A program made the position numbers and the translations under genes. Below are positions 1 to 9,249 of a stretch of 64,000 bases of DNA, in pieces. Position 1 is the stretch's first letter. The number at the start of each line of letters is the position of its first letter. The DNA is taken from assembly GCA_012955965.1 (NCBI GenBank), contig JABBZI010000013.1:1-64000 (forward strand), read 5' to 3'. This stretch comes from Clostridioides difficile (GTDB taxonomy: Bacteria; Bacillota; Clostridia; Peptostreptococcales; Peptostreptococcaceae). The notes beneath the pieces are model-generated. The model was not told the DNA's origin. It saw only the letters and a list, made by a program, of their open reading frames with translations, and made no database searches.

Positions 1-1507
1 TATCTTTTTCTTCATTATTGGAATCTGTTATATTATTAGAATCTTCTGGAATTTCTTCAGTAGTATTATCATTGTCATTATTACTATCTAAATCAAGTCC
101 ATCATTTTCTCTATCTGGGTCATCTCTACCTCCACCGCCACGGTCACCATCAATATCATCATTTCCCTGTTCACCATCTGGTGTCTCTTGATTGTCGCCA
201 CCCCCCATTATAAATCCTGGTTTAAAAACCATATTTGAATAACCTTCTTTTAATCCGCCTTCCACTTTTACTCTAAAACAACGTAGCTTAAAATCTTCAA
301 AAAAAAGTATAGCTTGGTCTCTAATATCTTCCTGTTCCTCAGATATCCAATTGATTCCATCTGCTGAATATTCAACAAAAACTTTATTTGCATTGTATGG
401 CATATCAAAATACAAAACAGCTACATATCCATCTCTTGTGTTTTGATAATCTAATTCCAAATTATCTATTGGTTTTTTCTCTGCAACAGATATGTCCAAA
501 ATAGGAACAACATCATCATTTATTACAATTTTTTCTCTATTTAATGTTTCTATTTTAAATTTTCCTGTTATGCTAAAAGTTTCTTCTTTTTTTAACTCTT
601 CATAATAATCAGTAAAATCCCATTCTACATCTATATCAAGTTGATTACCACTAGATGTTTCTAATACCATATCTTTTGGAAATTTTATATCTTCTATTTT
701 ATCATCTTTACTTACTTTTATTTCTTTACTAAATACATCAATTCCCCTCTGGAAACAGGTTATAATATTATAGCCAGAATCTTCAGATATAGCTGGTATA
801 AGCTCATTAGAGTTATCAATTATATAAACTTTCTTGCTTTCTGATACAATTGATTGTACAGCCTTATTATTAGTTCTTAATAATCCATTTTCTTTGTTAC
901 TACTATAAACTTTTATTGAAGATTCTTCTATCTCAACATCACCTTTAGAATAAACACCTATAGCGCTCTCTCCATTCACTTCAATATCCTTATTTAATAT
1001 TCTAATATCATTTTCAGTATAAATTCCTATTGCATCTTTTCCATTTGCCTTTATTTTTTCAACAGATTCATAGGATGATTTAATATATAAGTCTCCTCCT
1101 TCTTCAACGTATAAGGCTGTCCCATCAGTAGCAATTATGTTATTTATACCGATACTTATACTTCCACCAGTTTCTACATGTATTACTCCTTCTTTTCCTC
1201 CTTCACCTATTATATTTAGTTCATTATCATCAATAATAAATCTCCCATGATTTTTTATCAGTATTTTATATTTGTTGGTATCTATTGTAAAATTACTGTT
1301 ATAAGGAATATAAAATCTAAACTCTTCGTCTATTACCATATCACAAGGAAGAGTATAAACTATTTCTTCTTTATTGTTTTTATTTTCTTGAACCCACCTT
1401 TCAAAATCTTCAAAACAATTATCCTCTTGTCCAAACACCTTGTTTGGATAAATTATAAAACAGAGTATTATTATACTTACAAAAATAAATATTTCAGACT
1501 TCTTCAT
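1..1507 (-). CDS. Secreted acidic surface-type protein, 3' end outside window (partial)
   Basis: The reading frame is open without a stop from the ATG at 1507 to the window edge, about 502 codons. AGGAG lies just upstream of the ATG. The N-terminus (MKKSEIFIFVSIIIL...) is a signal peptide with likely cleavage near VFG-Q. The next part, about residues 60-230, is rich in short beta-type segments with recurring 'gNdaIGIY / GESAIGVYSKGDVEI' patterns, like a right-handed beta-helix or autotransporter-like surface protein; this is an inference from pattern only. The visible C-terminal part contains a Gly/Asp-rich stretch (DGDRGGGGRDD) followed by an Asp/Asn/Glu-rich tail. I do not recognise the family. 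Anchoring cannot be judged because the C-terminus is missing. The spoIVA terminator separates it from spoIVA, so it probably has its own promoter. Confidence 0.8.
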   Translation of the reverse strand, partial: MKKSEIFIFVSIIILCFIIYPNKVFGQEDNCFEDFERWVQENKNNKEEIVYTLPCDMVIDEEFRFYIPYNSNFTIDTNKYKILIKNHGRFIIDDNELNIIGEGGKEGVIHVETGGSISIGINNIIATDGTALYVEEGGDLYIKSSYESVEKIKANGKDAIGIYTENDIRILNKDIEVNGESAIGVYSKGDVEIEESSIKVYSSNKENGLLRTNNKAVQSIVSESKKVYIIDNSNELIPAISEDSGYNIITCFQRGIDVFSKEIKVSKDDKIEDIKFPKDMVLETSSGNQLDIDVEWDFTDYYEELKKEETFSITGKFKIETLNREKIVINDDVVPILDISVAEKKPIDNLELDYQNTRDGYVAVLYFDMPYNANKVFVEYSADGINWISEEQEDIRDQAILFFEDFKLRCFRVKVEGGLKEGYSNMVFKPGFIMGGGDNQETPDGEQGNDDIDGDRGGGGRDDPDRENDGLDLDSNNDNDNTTEEIPEDSNNITDSNNEEKD

Positions 1508-1601
1508 CTTTTTCTCCTAATATTTTTAATATAATAATGTTAAAAAATATATCTTATATATATAATATTTCCATAATTAGAACTTGTTGTCAATTTTTAT
1601 A

Positions 1602-1653
1602 AATAAAAAGCTACTTAATAAAGTAAACAATCGTTTAACTTTAATAAGTAGCT
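1602..1653 (-). terminator. Intrinsic terminator after spoIVA
   Basis: Arms at 1609-1623 and 1639-1653 (AGCTACTTATTAAAG on the minus strand) pair with one mismatch. They are followed on the minus strand by TTTTTATTT. The hairpin lies just after the spoIVA stop. Confidence 0.8.
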
Positions 1654-1660
1654 TATATTC

Positions 1661-3136
1661 TTATAATAAAATAGTTATAATGTTAGAACTTCCTTCATTT
1701 ACAATTTTTTGTAAAGTCTTTTGCATCTTAACTCTTATCTCTTCTGGCATAGTATATAATTTACTCTGTAATTGTTCTTTTACTAAATCATGAAGTGACT
1801 TACCAAACATATTTGATTCCCATAAATCAGCTGGTTGCTCTTCAAATACCTCCATAAGATATTTTATCATTTCTTCGCCTTGATTCTGATTACCGACTAT
1901 TGGAGAAACCTCTGTAGATATATCCGCTTTTATAATATGAAGTGATGGTGCATTAGCTCTTAGCTTGATACCATATTGTTTTCCTTGTTTCATTATTTCT
2001 GGCTCTTCTAAGCTAAGTTCTTCTAGTGAAGGTGCTACTACTCCATATCCTTTTACCTTAGCATCTACTAAAGCACTTTCTATTTTATCATACTCATTTT
2101 TAACTTTAGATAATCTAGTTATTAGGCTAAGCAATTGATAATCTCCCTCAATTTTAAATCCACTCTTTTCTTCAAGGACATTATAGAATAAATCTTGCTT
2201 TGTCTGTAAATCAATGTTTATAACACCTTCTCCTAATTCTACATTATCAACACCTGTATCTTCTAAAAATTCTAATTCAGAAAATCCTTGCATAATTCCT
2301 TCTATATCTCTTATTTTACCTATATCTATAATGCTTTGTTTTAATGTTGTTATTATACTGCTTTTTATCCAATGATTTCTCTCTAGCCCTTCAACCCATT
2401 TAGGTAAATTGATTCTTATTTCTGTAAGTGGAAAATCATACAATACAGCTTCCATAACTTCCTCTATGTCATCTTCCTCCATTTCTACTACATTCATTGG
2501 GAGAACTGGGACTTCATACTTTTCTTCCAATTCATTTCTAAGCATACTTGTTTCCTCACTTTTTGGACTTAGTGTATTTAAAACAACAGCAAATGGTTTT
2601 TTAAGACTTTTTAATTCCTGTATAACTCTTTCTTCTGGTTCTACATAACTTTTTCTGTCAATACCAGTAACTGAACCATCTGTCAATACAACTATCCCTA
2701 TTGTAGAATGGTCTTTTATAACTTTTTTAGTTCCTATTTCTGCTGCCTTTTCAAATGTCATAGCTTCTTGTGACCAAGGAGTTGATACCAATCTTTGTTT
2801 TCCACCTTCCTCATGCCCTAAAGCTCCTTCAACTATGTATCCAACACAATCTACCATTCTTACTTTCAAAGATACTGTGTCTTTTATTTTAATTTCTACT
2901 CCATCTGCTGGTACAAATTTTGGTTCTACTGTCATTATAGTTTTACCTGAGCCACTTTGAGGTATCTCATCTCTTGTTCTATCCTTCTTAAACTCATTGT
3001 CTATATTTGGTATAACCAACTTTTCCATAAATTTTCTTATAAAAGTTGATTTTCCTGTTCTTACAGGACCCACTACTCCAATATATATATCCCCCTGAGT
3101 CCTTTTGGATATATCTTCGTATATGTTATTATTCAT
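1661..3136 (-). CDS. spoIVA: Stage IV sporulation protein A (spore coat/cortex morphogenetic ATPase)
   Basis: SpoIVA is an ATPase that polymerises on the outer forespore membrane and anchors the spore coat; it acts in the mother cell. The 491-residue product is close to the about 492 residues usual for the family. A Walker A motif, GPVRTGKS, is at residues 23-30, followed by a TRAFAC-like GTPase-type core, a middle domain and a C-terminal domain ending in NIITILL. The start at 3136 was chosen because AGGAGG lies 6 bases upstream of that ATG, inside the longer ORF that begins at 3154. In spore formers it is expected to be under sigma-E control, but I did not find a convincing sigma-E promoter in the roughly 300 bases upstream. 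It stands alone between two terminators. Confidence 0.96.
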   Translation of the reverse strand: MNNNIYEDISKRTQGDIYIGVVGPVRTGKSTFIRKFMEKLVIPNIDNEFKKDRTRDEIPQSGSGKTIMTVEPKFVPADGVEIKIKDTVSLKVRMVDCVGYIVEGALGHEEGGKQRLVSTPWSQEAMTFEKAAEIGTKKVIKDHSTIGIVVLTDGSVTGIDRKSYVEPEERVIQELKSLKKPFAVVLNTLSPKSEETSMLRNELEEKYEVPVLPMNVVEMEEDDIEEVMEAVLYDFPLTEIRINLPKWVEGLERNHWIKSSIITTLKQSIIDIGKIRDIEGIMQGFSELEFLEDTGVDNVELGEGVINIDLQTKQDLFYNVLEEKSGFKIEGDYQLLSLITRLSKVKNEYDKIESALVDAKVKGYGVVAPSLEELSLEEPEIMKQGKQYGIKLRANAPSLHIIKADISTEVSPIVGNQNQGEEMIKYLMEVFEEQPADLWESNMFGKSLHDLVKEQLQSKLYTMPEEIRVKMQKTLQKIVNEGSSNIITILL

Positions 3137-3453
3137 ATTATTCCTCCTATACATCTAATCTTATTAAATTATATTTAGAGTTAGGGGTTAATATTCTTAA
3201 AATAGAAAAATAAAGACTAGCAATATTAATTTCCCCTACATACAGAAACTAGTAAACTTCAAGGTGAATTAAATTTATTAAAATTCATTATATTAAAAAG
3301 ATATAATGACAATCATGATAACTATAAATTGCATATAAAATAATTTATTATATCGTATATACATAGACTATGCTAGATAAAATTAAAATAGCCCTCTTTA
3401 TATAAAGAGGGCTAAAATAAATCTATTATATTTTTATTTTATATTACAATAGT
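3137..3453. other. Intergenic region gpsA-spoIVA
   Basis: This 317-base AT-rich gap holds the gpsA terminator at 3385-3414 and the spoIVA ribosome binding site. It must also contain the spoIVA promoter. A CATAGTCT on the minus strand near 3370 resembles a sigma-E -10 element, but it lies about 235 bases from the start and lacks a clear -35. No other gene is seen. Confidence 0.6.
3385..3414 (-). terminator. Intrinsic terminator after gpsA operon
   Basis: A perfect palindrome at 3389-3414 with arms TAGCCCTCTTTA/TAAAGAGGGCTA is followed on the minus strand by TTTTAATTTT. It ends the DUF512-der-plsY-gpsA unit. Confidence 0.85.
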
Positions 3454-4473
3454 TTATATATCATCACCTAAAACTACTTCTTCCATTTCATGCTTTTTAC
3501 TTCTCATCATTAGTTCTATTCCAACTTCCTTAGGATTTGAACCTTTATTTATTACAGAATATATGGCATTAGTTATTGGCATGTCTATATTCAATTTTTC
3601 AGCGACATCGTGTGCTACTTCAGTAGCAGTTATACCTTCTACAACCATCTTTACTTCTTTTAAAGTATCTTCTAAGCTCATACCTTGACCTATAAGTATA
3701 CCTGCTCTTCTATTTCTACTATGCATACTTGTGCAGGTAACAATTAAATCTCCTATTCCTGAAAGTCCTGCAAATGTAGGCATATTAGCTCCCATGGCAA
3801 TTCCAAGTCTACTCATTTCACTAATACCTCTTGTCATAAGAGCAGCTTTTGCATTATCACCATACCCTAACCCATCACAGATTCCAGCTCCAAAGGCTAT
3901 AATATTTTTTAATGCTCCTCCAAGTTCTACTCCAACTATATCTGGATTCGTATAAACTCTAAGCTTGGGACTCATAAATAAATCTTGTATCATCTGTGCT
4001 ATTTTTAAATCTTTAGAAGCTACTACTACTGTGGTAGGAATATCTCTTGCCACTTCTTCAGCATGAGATGGCCCAGATAGTATTACATATGGATTTTGTG
4101 GTAATTCTTCTTCACAGACTTGAGATAGTCTAAGTCCAGTACCTTTTTCAAGACCTTTTGCTACATTAACAATAACTTGTCCCTCTTTTATAAATGGTTT
4201 TATCTTTTGACAAGTACTCCTTACGGCCTGTGATGGAACTGCTAAAACTATCACCTTACAATCTTTTATAGTTTTTTCTATATCAGTACTTATAGTTATA
4301 TTATTTGGAAATAATACTCCTGGTAAATAGTCTGTATTTTCTTTAGTTCTATTTATTTTTTTAGCTTGTTCCTCTTTTCGAGTCCACATACTTACATCGT
4401 TACCTTTTTTTGCAAGACCTAAAGCTAATGCACTTCCCCAACTTCCAGTACCTAATACACATACTTTCTCCAT
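3454..4473 (-). CDS. gpsA: Glycerol-3-phosphate dehydrogenase [NAD(P)+]
   Basis: GpsA reduces dihydroxyacetone phosphate to sn-glycerol 3-phosphate, the backbone for membrane phospholipids, in the cytoplasm. The N-terminal Rossmann motif GTGSWG is at residues 8-13. The family signature GGALKNIIAFGAGICDG, containing the catalytic lysine, is in the middle of the protein. The 339-residue length is typical. The start at 4473 is chosen over an upstream GTG at 4485 because AGGTGG lies at the right distance before the ATG. It directly follows plsY, whose product uses glycerol 3-phosphate, so this is a functional pair in one operon. Confidence 0.97.
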   Translation of the reverse strand: MEKVCVLGTGSWGSALALGLAKKGNDVSMWTRKEEQAKKINRTKENTDYLPGVLFPNNITISTDIEKTIKDCKVIVLAVPSQAVRSTCQKIKPFIKEGQVIVNVAKGLEKGTGLRLSQVCEEELPQNPYVILSGPSHAEEVARDIPTTVVVASKDLKIAQMIQDLFMSPKLRVYTNPDIVGVELGGALKNIIAFGAGICDGLGYGDNAKAALMTRGISEMSRLGIAMGANMPTFAGLSGIGDLIVTCTSMHSRNRRAGILIGQGMSLEDTLKEVKMVVEGITATEVAHDVAEKLNIDMPITNAIYSVINKGSNPKEVGIELMMRSKKHEMEEVVLGDDI

Positions 4474-4503
4474 TTTTAACACCACCTGAGTATAATATAT
4501 TTA

Positions 4504-5118
4504 CTATTCTTTCTTTTGACCAATTTTTCTCTCTGTCCCATTTAATAATCGCTTTATATTTGCTCTGTGATTATATATTACTGATGCAGTTAAAAACAAA
4601 GCTACTATTAAGCCAGCTTTATTTTTTACTATAATCATAAATATTGGTGAACATCCTATTCCTACAACAGAACCTAATGAAACATACTTTGTTATAACTA
4701 CCACCAATATAAATACTGCTAGACACATTAGTGTTATTACTGGATTTACAGCGAGCATTGCTCCTAACGAAGTTGCAACACCTTTACCCCCTCTAAATCC
4801 TAAAACTGCTGGCCAATTATGACCTGCTACAACACATATAACTGCCAGATATCCAGCTAAAAGAGTATCTATACCAACTAATCTTGCTGCAAGCTCTGAT
4901 ATTAAAACAGCCATTACACCTTTAAGAACATCTCCTAAAAATGTCATTGCTCCTGCTCTTTTTCCAAGTGTCCTAAGTACATTTGTTGAACCTGCATTAC
5001 CTGAACCTTGAGTCCTTATATCAACTCCAGCAATTCGCTTTGCAACTATGTATGAAGTAGATATATTGCCTAAAAGATACGCAACAACAGCGATAATTAT
5101 ATAACTAAATATCTCCAC
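4504..5118 (-). CDS. plsY: Acyl-phosphate:glycerol-3-phosphate acyltransferase PlsY
   Basis: PlsY is an integral membrane enzyme that transfers the acyl group from acyl-phosphate to glycerol 3-phosphate, the first acylation in phospholipid synthesis. The 204-residue protein is strongly hydrophobic with about five membrane segments. It carries the family motif SGNAGSTNVLRTLGKRAG near residue 38 and the loop HNWPAVLGFRGGKGVATSLG. The start is a GTG at 5118 preceded by GGGGGA. The gene lies between der and gpsA in the same direction with about 30-base gaps, consistent with an operon. Confidence 0.96.
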   Translation of the reverse strand: MEIFSYIIIAVVAYLLGNISTSYIVAKRIAGVDIRTQGSGNAGSTNVLRTLGKRAGAMTFLGDVLKGVMAVLISELAARLVGIDTLLAGYLAVICVVAGHNWPAVLGFRGGKGVATSLGAMLAVNPVITLMCLAVFILVVVITKYVSLGSVVGIGCSPIFMIIVKNKAGLIVALFLTASVIYNHRANIKRLLNGTERKIGQKKE

Positions 5119-5151
5119 TGAATTTCCCCCTTTTAGTTATATTTTAAATAT

Positions 5152-6477
5152 TTATTTCTTATTTTTTTGTCTATACTCAAATTTTATGGAAGTTCCTTCA
5201 AATCCAAAGTTTTCTCTTATCTTATTCTCAAGATATCTTTGATATGAGAAGTGAGTCAAGTTCTTATCATTTATAAACAGTGTAATTTTAGGAGGTCTAA
5301 TATCTGTTTGAGTTCCATAGTAAATTTTTAATCTTCTACCTTTATCAGATGGTGGTTGATTTAACATTACTGCTTCTCCAATTACTTCATTTAATGCTGA
5401 AGTCGATATTCTCTTAGAATGTTCATTTGATACATACTCAACTGTATCCAATATCTTATTCATTCTCTGATTAGTCTTTGCAGAAACAAACACTATTGGA
5501 GCATACATCATAAATGGGAATTTTTCTTTTATGTCTTTTGTATAGTTACTCATAGTTTTATTATCTTTCTCTATTAAGTCCCATTTATTGACTACAAATA
5601 TACATCCTTTACCTTCGTCATGTGCTATACCTGCAACTTTTGTATCTTGTTCTGTTACACCTTCTAGGGCATCTATTACTATCAATACTACATCTGCTCT
5701 ATCTACAGCACTCATGGCTCTTATTACACTATATTTTTCTATTGTCTCATATATTTTACTTTTTCTTCTAAGTCCTGCTGTATCTATTAGAAGGAATTTC
5801 TGTCCATTCTTTTCAAAGTAAGTATCTATTGCGTCTCTAGTAGTCCCTGCAATTGGACTTACAATTACTCTTTCTTCTCCAAGTATTTTGTTAAGTATAG
5901 AACTTTTTCCTGCATTTGGTTTACCTGTTATAGCTACTCTTATTATATCTTCTTCATACTCTGTATCTAATCCTGCTGGAAAATTTTCAACTATCTCATC
6001 TAATAAATCTCCAAATCCCATACTATTAGCTCCTGAAACTGCAAAAGGAGTTCCAAACCCTAACTCATAAAAATCATATATATTATCAAATTGACTTTGA
6101 CTATCAATCTTATTAACTACCAAAATTACTGGTTTTTTTGTCTTTCTAAGCAACTGCGCAATTTCTTTATCTGCAGCTGTTATCCCAGCCTTACCATCAA
6201 CTATAAAAAGTATTACATGCGACATATCCATTGCAAGCATGGCTTGATTTCTCATTTGAGATAATATTATGTCTTCACTATCAGGTTCAATTCCTCCTGT
6301 ATCAACCAATGTAAAATACTTATCTAGCCACTCTACTTCAGCAAATATTCTATCCCTTGTAACTCCAGGCGTATCCTCAACTATTGATATCCTTTTTCCT
6401 GCAAATTTATTAAATATTGTAGACTTACCAACGTTTGGTCTCCCAACTACAGCTACAACTGGCCTACTTATACTCAT
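5152..6477 (-). CDS. der: Ribosome assembly GTPase Der (EngA)
   Basis: Der is an essential double-GTPase acting in 50S ribosomal subunit maturation. Two tandem G domains are visible. The first has the P-loop GRPNVGKST at residues 12-20 and NKID; the second has GKPNAGKSS near residue 185 and NKWD. A C-terminal KH-like domain ends the 441-residue protein, a normal length. DTPGVTRD and DTAGLRRK are the two G3-region motifs. The gene sits 28 bases downstream of the DUF512 gene, in the der-plsY-gpsA arrangement common in clostridia. Confidence 0.97.
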   Translation of the reverse strand: MSISRPVVAVVGRPNVGKSTIFNKFAGKRISIVEDTPGVTRDRIFAEVEWLDKYFTLVDTGGIEPDSEDIILSQMRNQAMLAMDMSHVILFIVDGKAGITAADKEIAQLLRKTKKPVILVVNKIDSQSQFDNIYDFYELGFGTPFAVSGANSMGFGDLLDEIVENFPAGLDTEYEEDIIRVAITGKPNAGKSSILNKILGEERVIVSPIAGTTRDAIDTYFEKNGQKFLLIDTAGLRRKSKIYETIEKYSVIRAMSAVDRADVVLIVIDALEGVTEQDTKVAGIAHDEGKGCIFVVNKWDLIEKDNKTMSNYTKDIKEKFPFMMYAPIVFVSAKTNQRMNKILDTVEYVSNEHSKRISTSALNEVIGEAVMLNQPPSDKGRRLKIYYGTQTDIRPPKITLFINDKNLTHFSYQRYLENKIRENFGFEGTSIKFEYRQKNKK

Positions 6478-6504
6478 GTTGTTTCTCCTTCCATCTTTTG
6501 TTTT

Positions 6505-7845
6505 CTATTTTAAAATTTTATCCACAAAGTCTTTTCCTTCATTCAAACATGGGATAATTTTTATTTTCATAAGTTCTTCTAATTGATTTAATTCAATATT
6601 ATCTAAGAAAATTTCTTCATCTGCTTTTAGCATACTTCTTGTTATATAAAGAGCTTCTCCTAATTCTTTATTTTCAAGTTGCTCTCTTAAATCTTTAGCT
6701 GTTAAAAGACCTGATACAGTTATTGTCTCTCCAAAAAATTTATTTTTTATTTCATACACATCCACTTGAAGATTTTTAAACTTGTCCATCATAGCATCTG
6801 CCATACTTTGTATGAACTCATATGCAGAATGACCAGTAGCTATTGATACCTTTTTCTCTCTTTTAAGAATCTTTTCTGGTAATGTATTTAAATATTCTTC
6901 AATTTCTGATTTTAGCCTACGTATCATTCCAACACCATCTTCAAATTGTAAAAAACCTTCATATTCTTCATATGTAGGCAACTCCCTACTAGATAATATA
7001 TAAAATTCATCTGATAAAAAAGCAAATCGAGTCCCTATTTCATTAAAATGTTTTTTTTGCATCTTGTGTATCTGTTCTATAGTTCTACTTGCACTTTCAC
7101 TATCGAAAATGTCTAGGTTTGCTAAATTTTCTCTGTGTTTTGTAATTCCAACTGGCACTATAGCAACACTATTTACATATGGATAAAGTTGCGCTAATTC
7201 TTTTATCGTTCTCTCTAATTCTTTTCCATCATTTATACCTGGACATAAAACAATTTGACAGTTCATTTCTATATGAGCATCTGCCAATCTCTTCATTATA
7301 CCATATAATTTTCCTGCAAATTTATTACTTATCATTTTTTGTCTTAATTCTGGGTTAGTCGTATGCACAGATATATTTATAGGACTTATTCTATATTTAA
7401 TGATATTATTTATATCTTCTTCACTCATATTTGTAAGTGTAACAAAATTTCCTTGCAAAAAAGATAGTCTTGAATCATCATCTTTAAAATAAAGAGTTTC
7501 TCTCATTCCTTCTGGCAGCTGGTCTACAAAGCAAAACATACACTTATTTCTACAACTTTTAGCTTGGTCTATTATCGGATTTGTAAATTCAACACCCAAA
7601 TCTTCGTCATAGTCTTTTTCTATCTCGTATATGTAAACCTCGCCATCTTTTTTTTGTACCTCTACCTCTAGATATTCATCACTTAGTAAGAATCTATACT
7701 CTATTATATCATGTATTGGTTGTTCATTCACAGATATAAGTAAATCTCCTACTTCTATGCCTATTTCTTCTGCAATACTATCTTTGTAAACCTTACTTAT
7801 AATATTATTTATTTTTTTTACATTTACTTCCAATTTTTTCACCAC
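6505..7845 (-). CDS. DUF512 family protein with PDZ and radical-SAM-like Fe-S domain
   Basis: The N-terminal 80 residues form a PDZ-like domain (SIAEEIGIEVGDLLISVNEQPI). A cysteine cluster follows: C98, C102 and C105 in SCRNKCMFCFVDQLPEGMR, a CxxxCxxC arrangement as in radical SAM enzymes, then a TIM-barrel-like region and the C-terminal DUF512 domain. Length is 446 residues. The biochemical role of this COG1625 family is not established to my knowledge. It is the first gene of the der-plsY-gpsA unit. The start is uncertain: GTG at 7845 gives the longest frame, while a TTG at 7833 has GAGTGG at better spacing. Confidence 0.85.
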   Translation of the reverse strand: MVKKLEVNVKKINNIISKVYKDSIAEEIGIEVGDLLISVNEQPIHDIIEYRFLLSDEYLEVEVQKKDGEVYIYEIEKDYDEDLGVEFTNPIIDQAKSCRNKCMFCFVDQLPEGMRETLYFKDDDSRLSFLQGNFVTLTNMSEEDINNIIKYRISPINISVHTTNPELRQKMISNKFAGKLYGIMKRLADAHIEMNCQIVLCPGINDGKELERTIKELAQLYPYVNSVAIVPVGITKHRENLANLDIFDSESASRTIEQIHKMQKKHFNEIGTRFAFLSDEFYILSSRELPTYEEYEGFLQFEDGVGMIRRLKSEIEEYLNTLPEKILKREKKVSIATGHSAYEFIQSMADAMMDKFKNLQVDVYEIKNKFFGETITVSGLLTAKDLREQLENKELGEALYITRSMLKADEEIFLDNIELNQLEELMKIKIIPCLNEGKDFVDKILK

Positions 7846-8000
7846 TCTTTTGTATTCATCAAAGCTTATTATAATATGTTTTCATATACAGTTTGTAAGT
7901 TTATTATATTTTATAATAGCATTTTTAAGCATTTCATGTCATAATAACACATTTTAATTCTAATAGTCAATATAAGTAACTAGCTATAAAAGAGATTAAA

Positions 8001-8049
8001 ACAAATAATATTCAAATTTAAGTATTTTAAAAATTTGAATACTATTTGT
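8001..8049 (-). terminator. Intrinsic terminator after YIEGIA operon
   Basis: Arms ACAAATAATATTCAAATTT (8001-8019) and AAATTTGAATACTATTTGT (8031-8049) form a long AT stem with one mismatch. On the minus strand they are followed by TTTTAATCTCTTTT. Confidence 0.75.
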
Positions 8050-8070
8050 TCTCAGAAATATTTTATAACT

Positions 8071-8271
8071 TTAATGTTTTACTATGATTAATGTCCCATT
8101 TGTCATATCATGAACCATTCCACCTACACACTTTGACATTAACATTGCCTTATTTTGTAAGTCTTTCTCATCGTTTGCATAAAATATTGGACAACCTCCA
8201 CCATTTTTCATATTCTTATCTAATGTAACTATAGCTAGGGTATATTCATTTAAACCTATATCCATTCCCAT
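8071..8271 (-). CDS. Small protein, probable capping complex subunit for YIEGIA
   Basis: This 66-residue protein (MGMDIGLNEYTLAIVTLD...) lies directly after a YIEGIA membrane protein, with only one base between that stop and this ATG (TAAGATG). The start at 8271 is preferred to the GTG at 8280 because AGGAAG is correctly spaced only for the ATG. From memory, small proteins of this type next to YIEGIA genes are annotated in clostridia as 'capping complex subunit for YIEGIA'; I cannot confirm that here. Composition is soluble, with two cysteines (CPIF and KCVGG). The function is unknown. Confidence 0.75.
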   Translation of the reverse strand: MGMDIGLNEYTLAIVTLDKNMKNGGGCPIFYANDEKDLQNKAMLMSKCVGGMVHDMTNGTLIIVKH

Positions 8272-8272
8272 C

Positions 8273-9205
8273 TTATGCACTTCCTTTCTTTCCTATTTTA
8301 TAATTTTTTAGGGATAAGTTTTTACCTTTAGAACTTGAAAGTATTGGACATGACTTTACAGCTTCCATTACTTTTTCTACATTCTTATCTATTGGTAAAT
8401 AAGCAATCATTATACTTTCATCATCCTTATTTCTTCTAGGCAATGGTACAAATGAAGGTTCTCCATAATCTCCATATAGACCTAACCTTGAATATATATT
8501 GTATACTATTGCTTGTCTTTGACCTGAATCAAATAATATTCCTGCATTAGCATAATCTTTATTTTTAGGAATTATTTGTATTCCTACACCTCTATTAATA
8601 TATACTTCTCTATCACTTTTTAGACCTATATTTGTTATACCTTTTAAATCTCCTACCTTCAATATCGACTCATTCACAAAACTAATCTCAGCAGGCATTA
8701 CATCAGCTATATCTCCAATACTTTTTCTAGTAAGGAGTTTTTTTAGTATAAAGGCTAATACTAATCCACAAACCGAACTTATTATCAAACTCATGCCTTC
8801 ACTTATCTTTGTTTCTGCAAGTATTACATAATACAATCCTATTGTTAAAAAAGATGTAACTATACACATATAATTTCTTACTTCGTAAGTTCTAGCTATC
8901 TCTTCTATAAATGCAGCTCCTCTCTTTACAAGCTGAACTTCCTCTAAGTTTTGCAATGTATTCCTTCTATTTGCTCTTACTTGTCTAAATTGTTCTGCTG
9001 CTAGAGATAAAAATGTTATAGATGTATAAGAACGATTTATAAGAGCTGGAACTAATAACGCTCCTAATGAAGAAGCAACGAATGCTAATATAAGCTGAGA
9101 TAGCAAAACATTTGGTTGTGTTGGGTACTGTTTTTGGTCTAAATTTAGCATTATAATTCTAGATGTCATACCAATAATAACAGCAACAAAAAATACTCTA
9201 TCCAT
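8273..9205 (-). CDS. YIEGIA family membrane protein (second copy)
   Basis: This 310-residue protein has an N-terminal hydrophobic segment, a second hydrophobic region near residues 35-65, a cytoplasmic stretch with the motif AAFIEEIARTYEVRNY (the family-naming motif), two further membrane segments near residues 115-160, and a soluble C-terminal domain of about 140 residues. It aligns throughout with the upstream gene at 9250-10182 (shared NIGLKS, GQRQAI and PKRGxAFxEEIAxTYExR patterns), so the two are tandem paralogues. The family is known mainly from spore-forming Firmicutes; its role is not established. The operon reads 9250-10182, this gene, then the 66-residue gene. Confidence 0.85.
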   Translation of the reverse strand: MDRVFFVAVIIGMTSRIIMLNLDQKQYPTQPNVLLSQLILAFVASSLGALLVPALINRSYTSITFLSLAAEQFRQVRANRRNTLQNLEEVQLVKRGAAFIEEIARTYEVRNYMCIVTSFLTIGLYYVILAETKISEGMSLIISSVCGLVLAFILKKLLTRKSIGDIADVMPAEISFVNESILKVGDLKGITNIGLKSDREVYINRGVGIQIIPKNKDYANAGILFDSGQRQAIVYNIYSRLGLYGDYGEPSFVPLPRRNKDDESIMIAYLPIDKNVEKVMEAVKSCPILSSSKGKNLSLKNYKIGKKGSA

Positions 9206-9249
9206 TAAATCACTCCTAAAATATTTAGTCTAAAATTTTACATGTAAAT

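Noticed and set aside
1247-1534. 95-codon plus-strand frame near 1.4 kb
   Set aside because: It lies opposite the secreted-protein gene, is a tyrosine/phenylalanine-rich frame from AT-rich DNA and lacks a ribosome binding site.
3360-3380. CATAGTCT as a sigma-E -10 for spoIVA
   Set aside because: It lies about 235 bases from the spoIVA start and no -35 partner is clear; kept as a note only.
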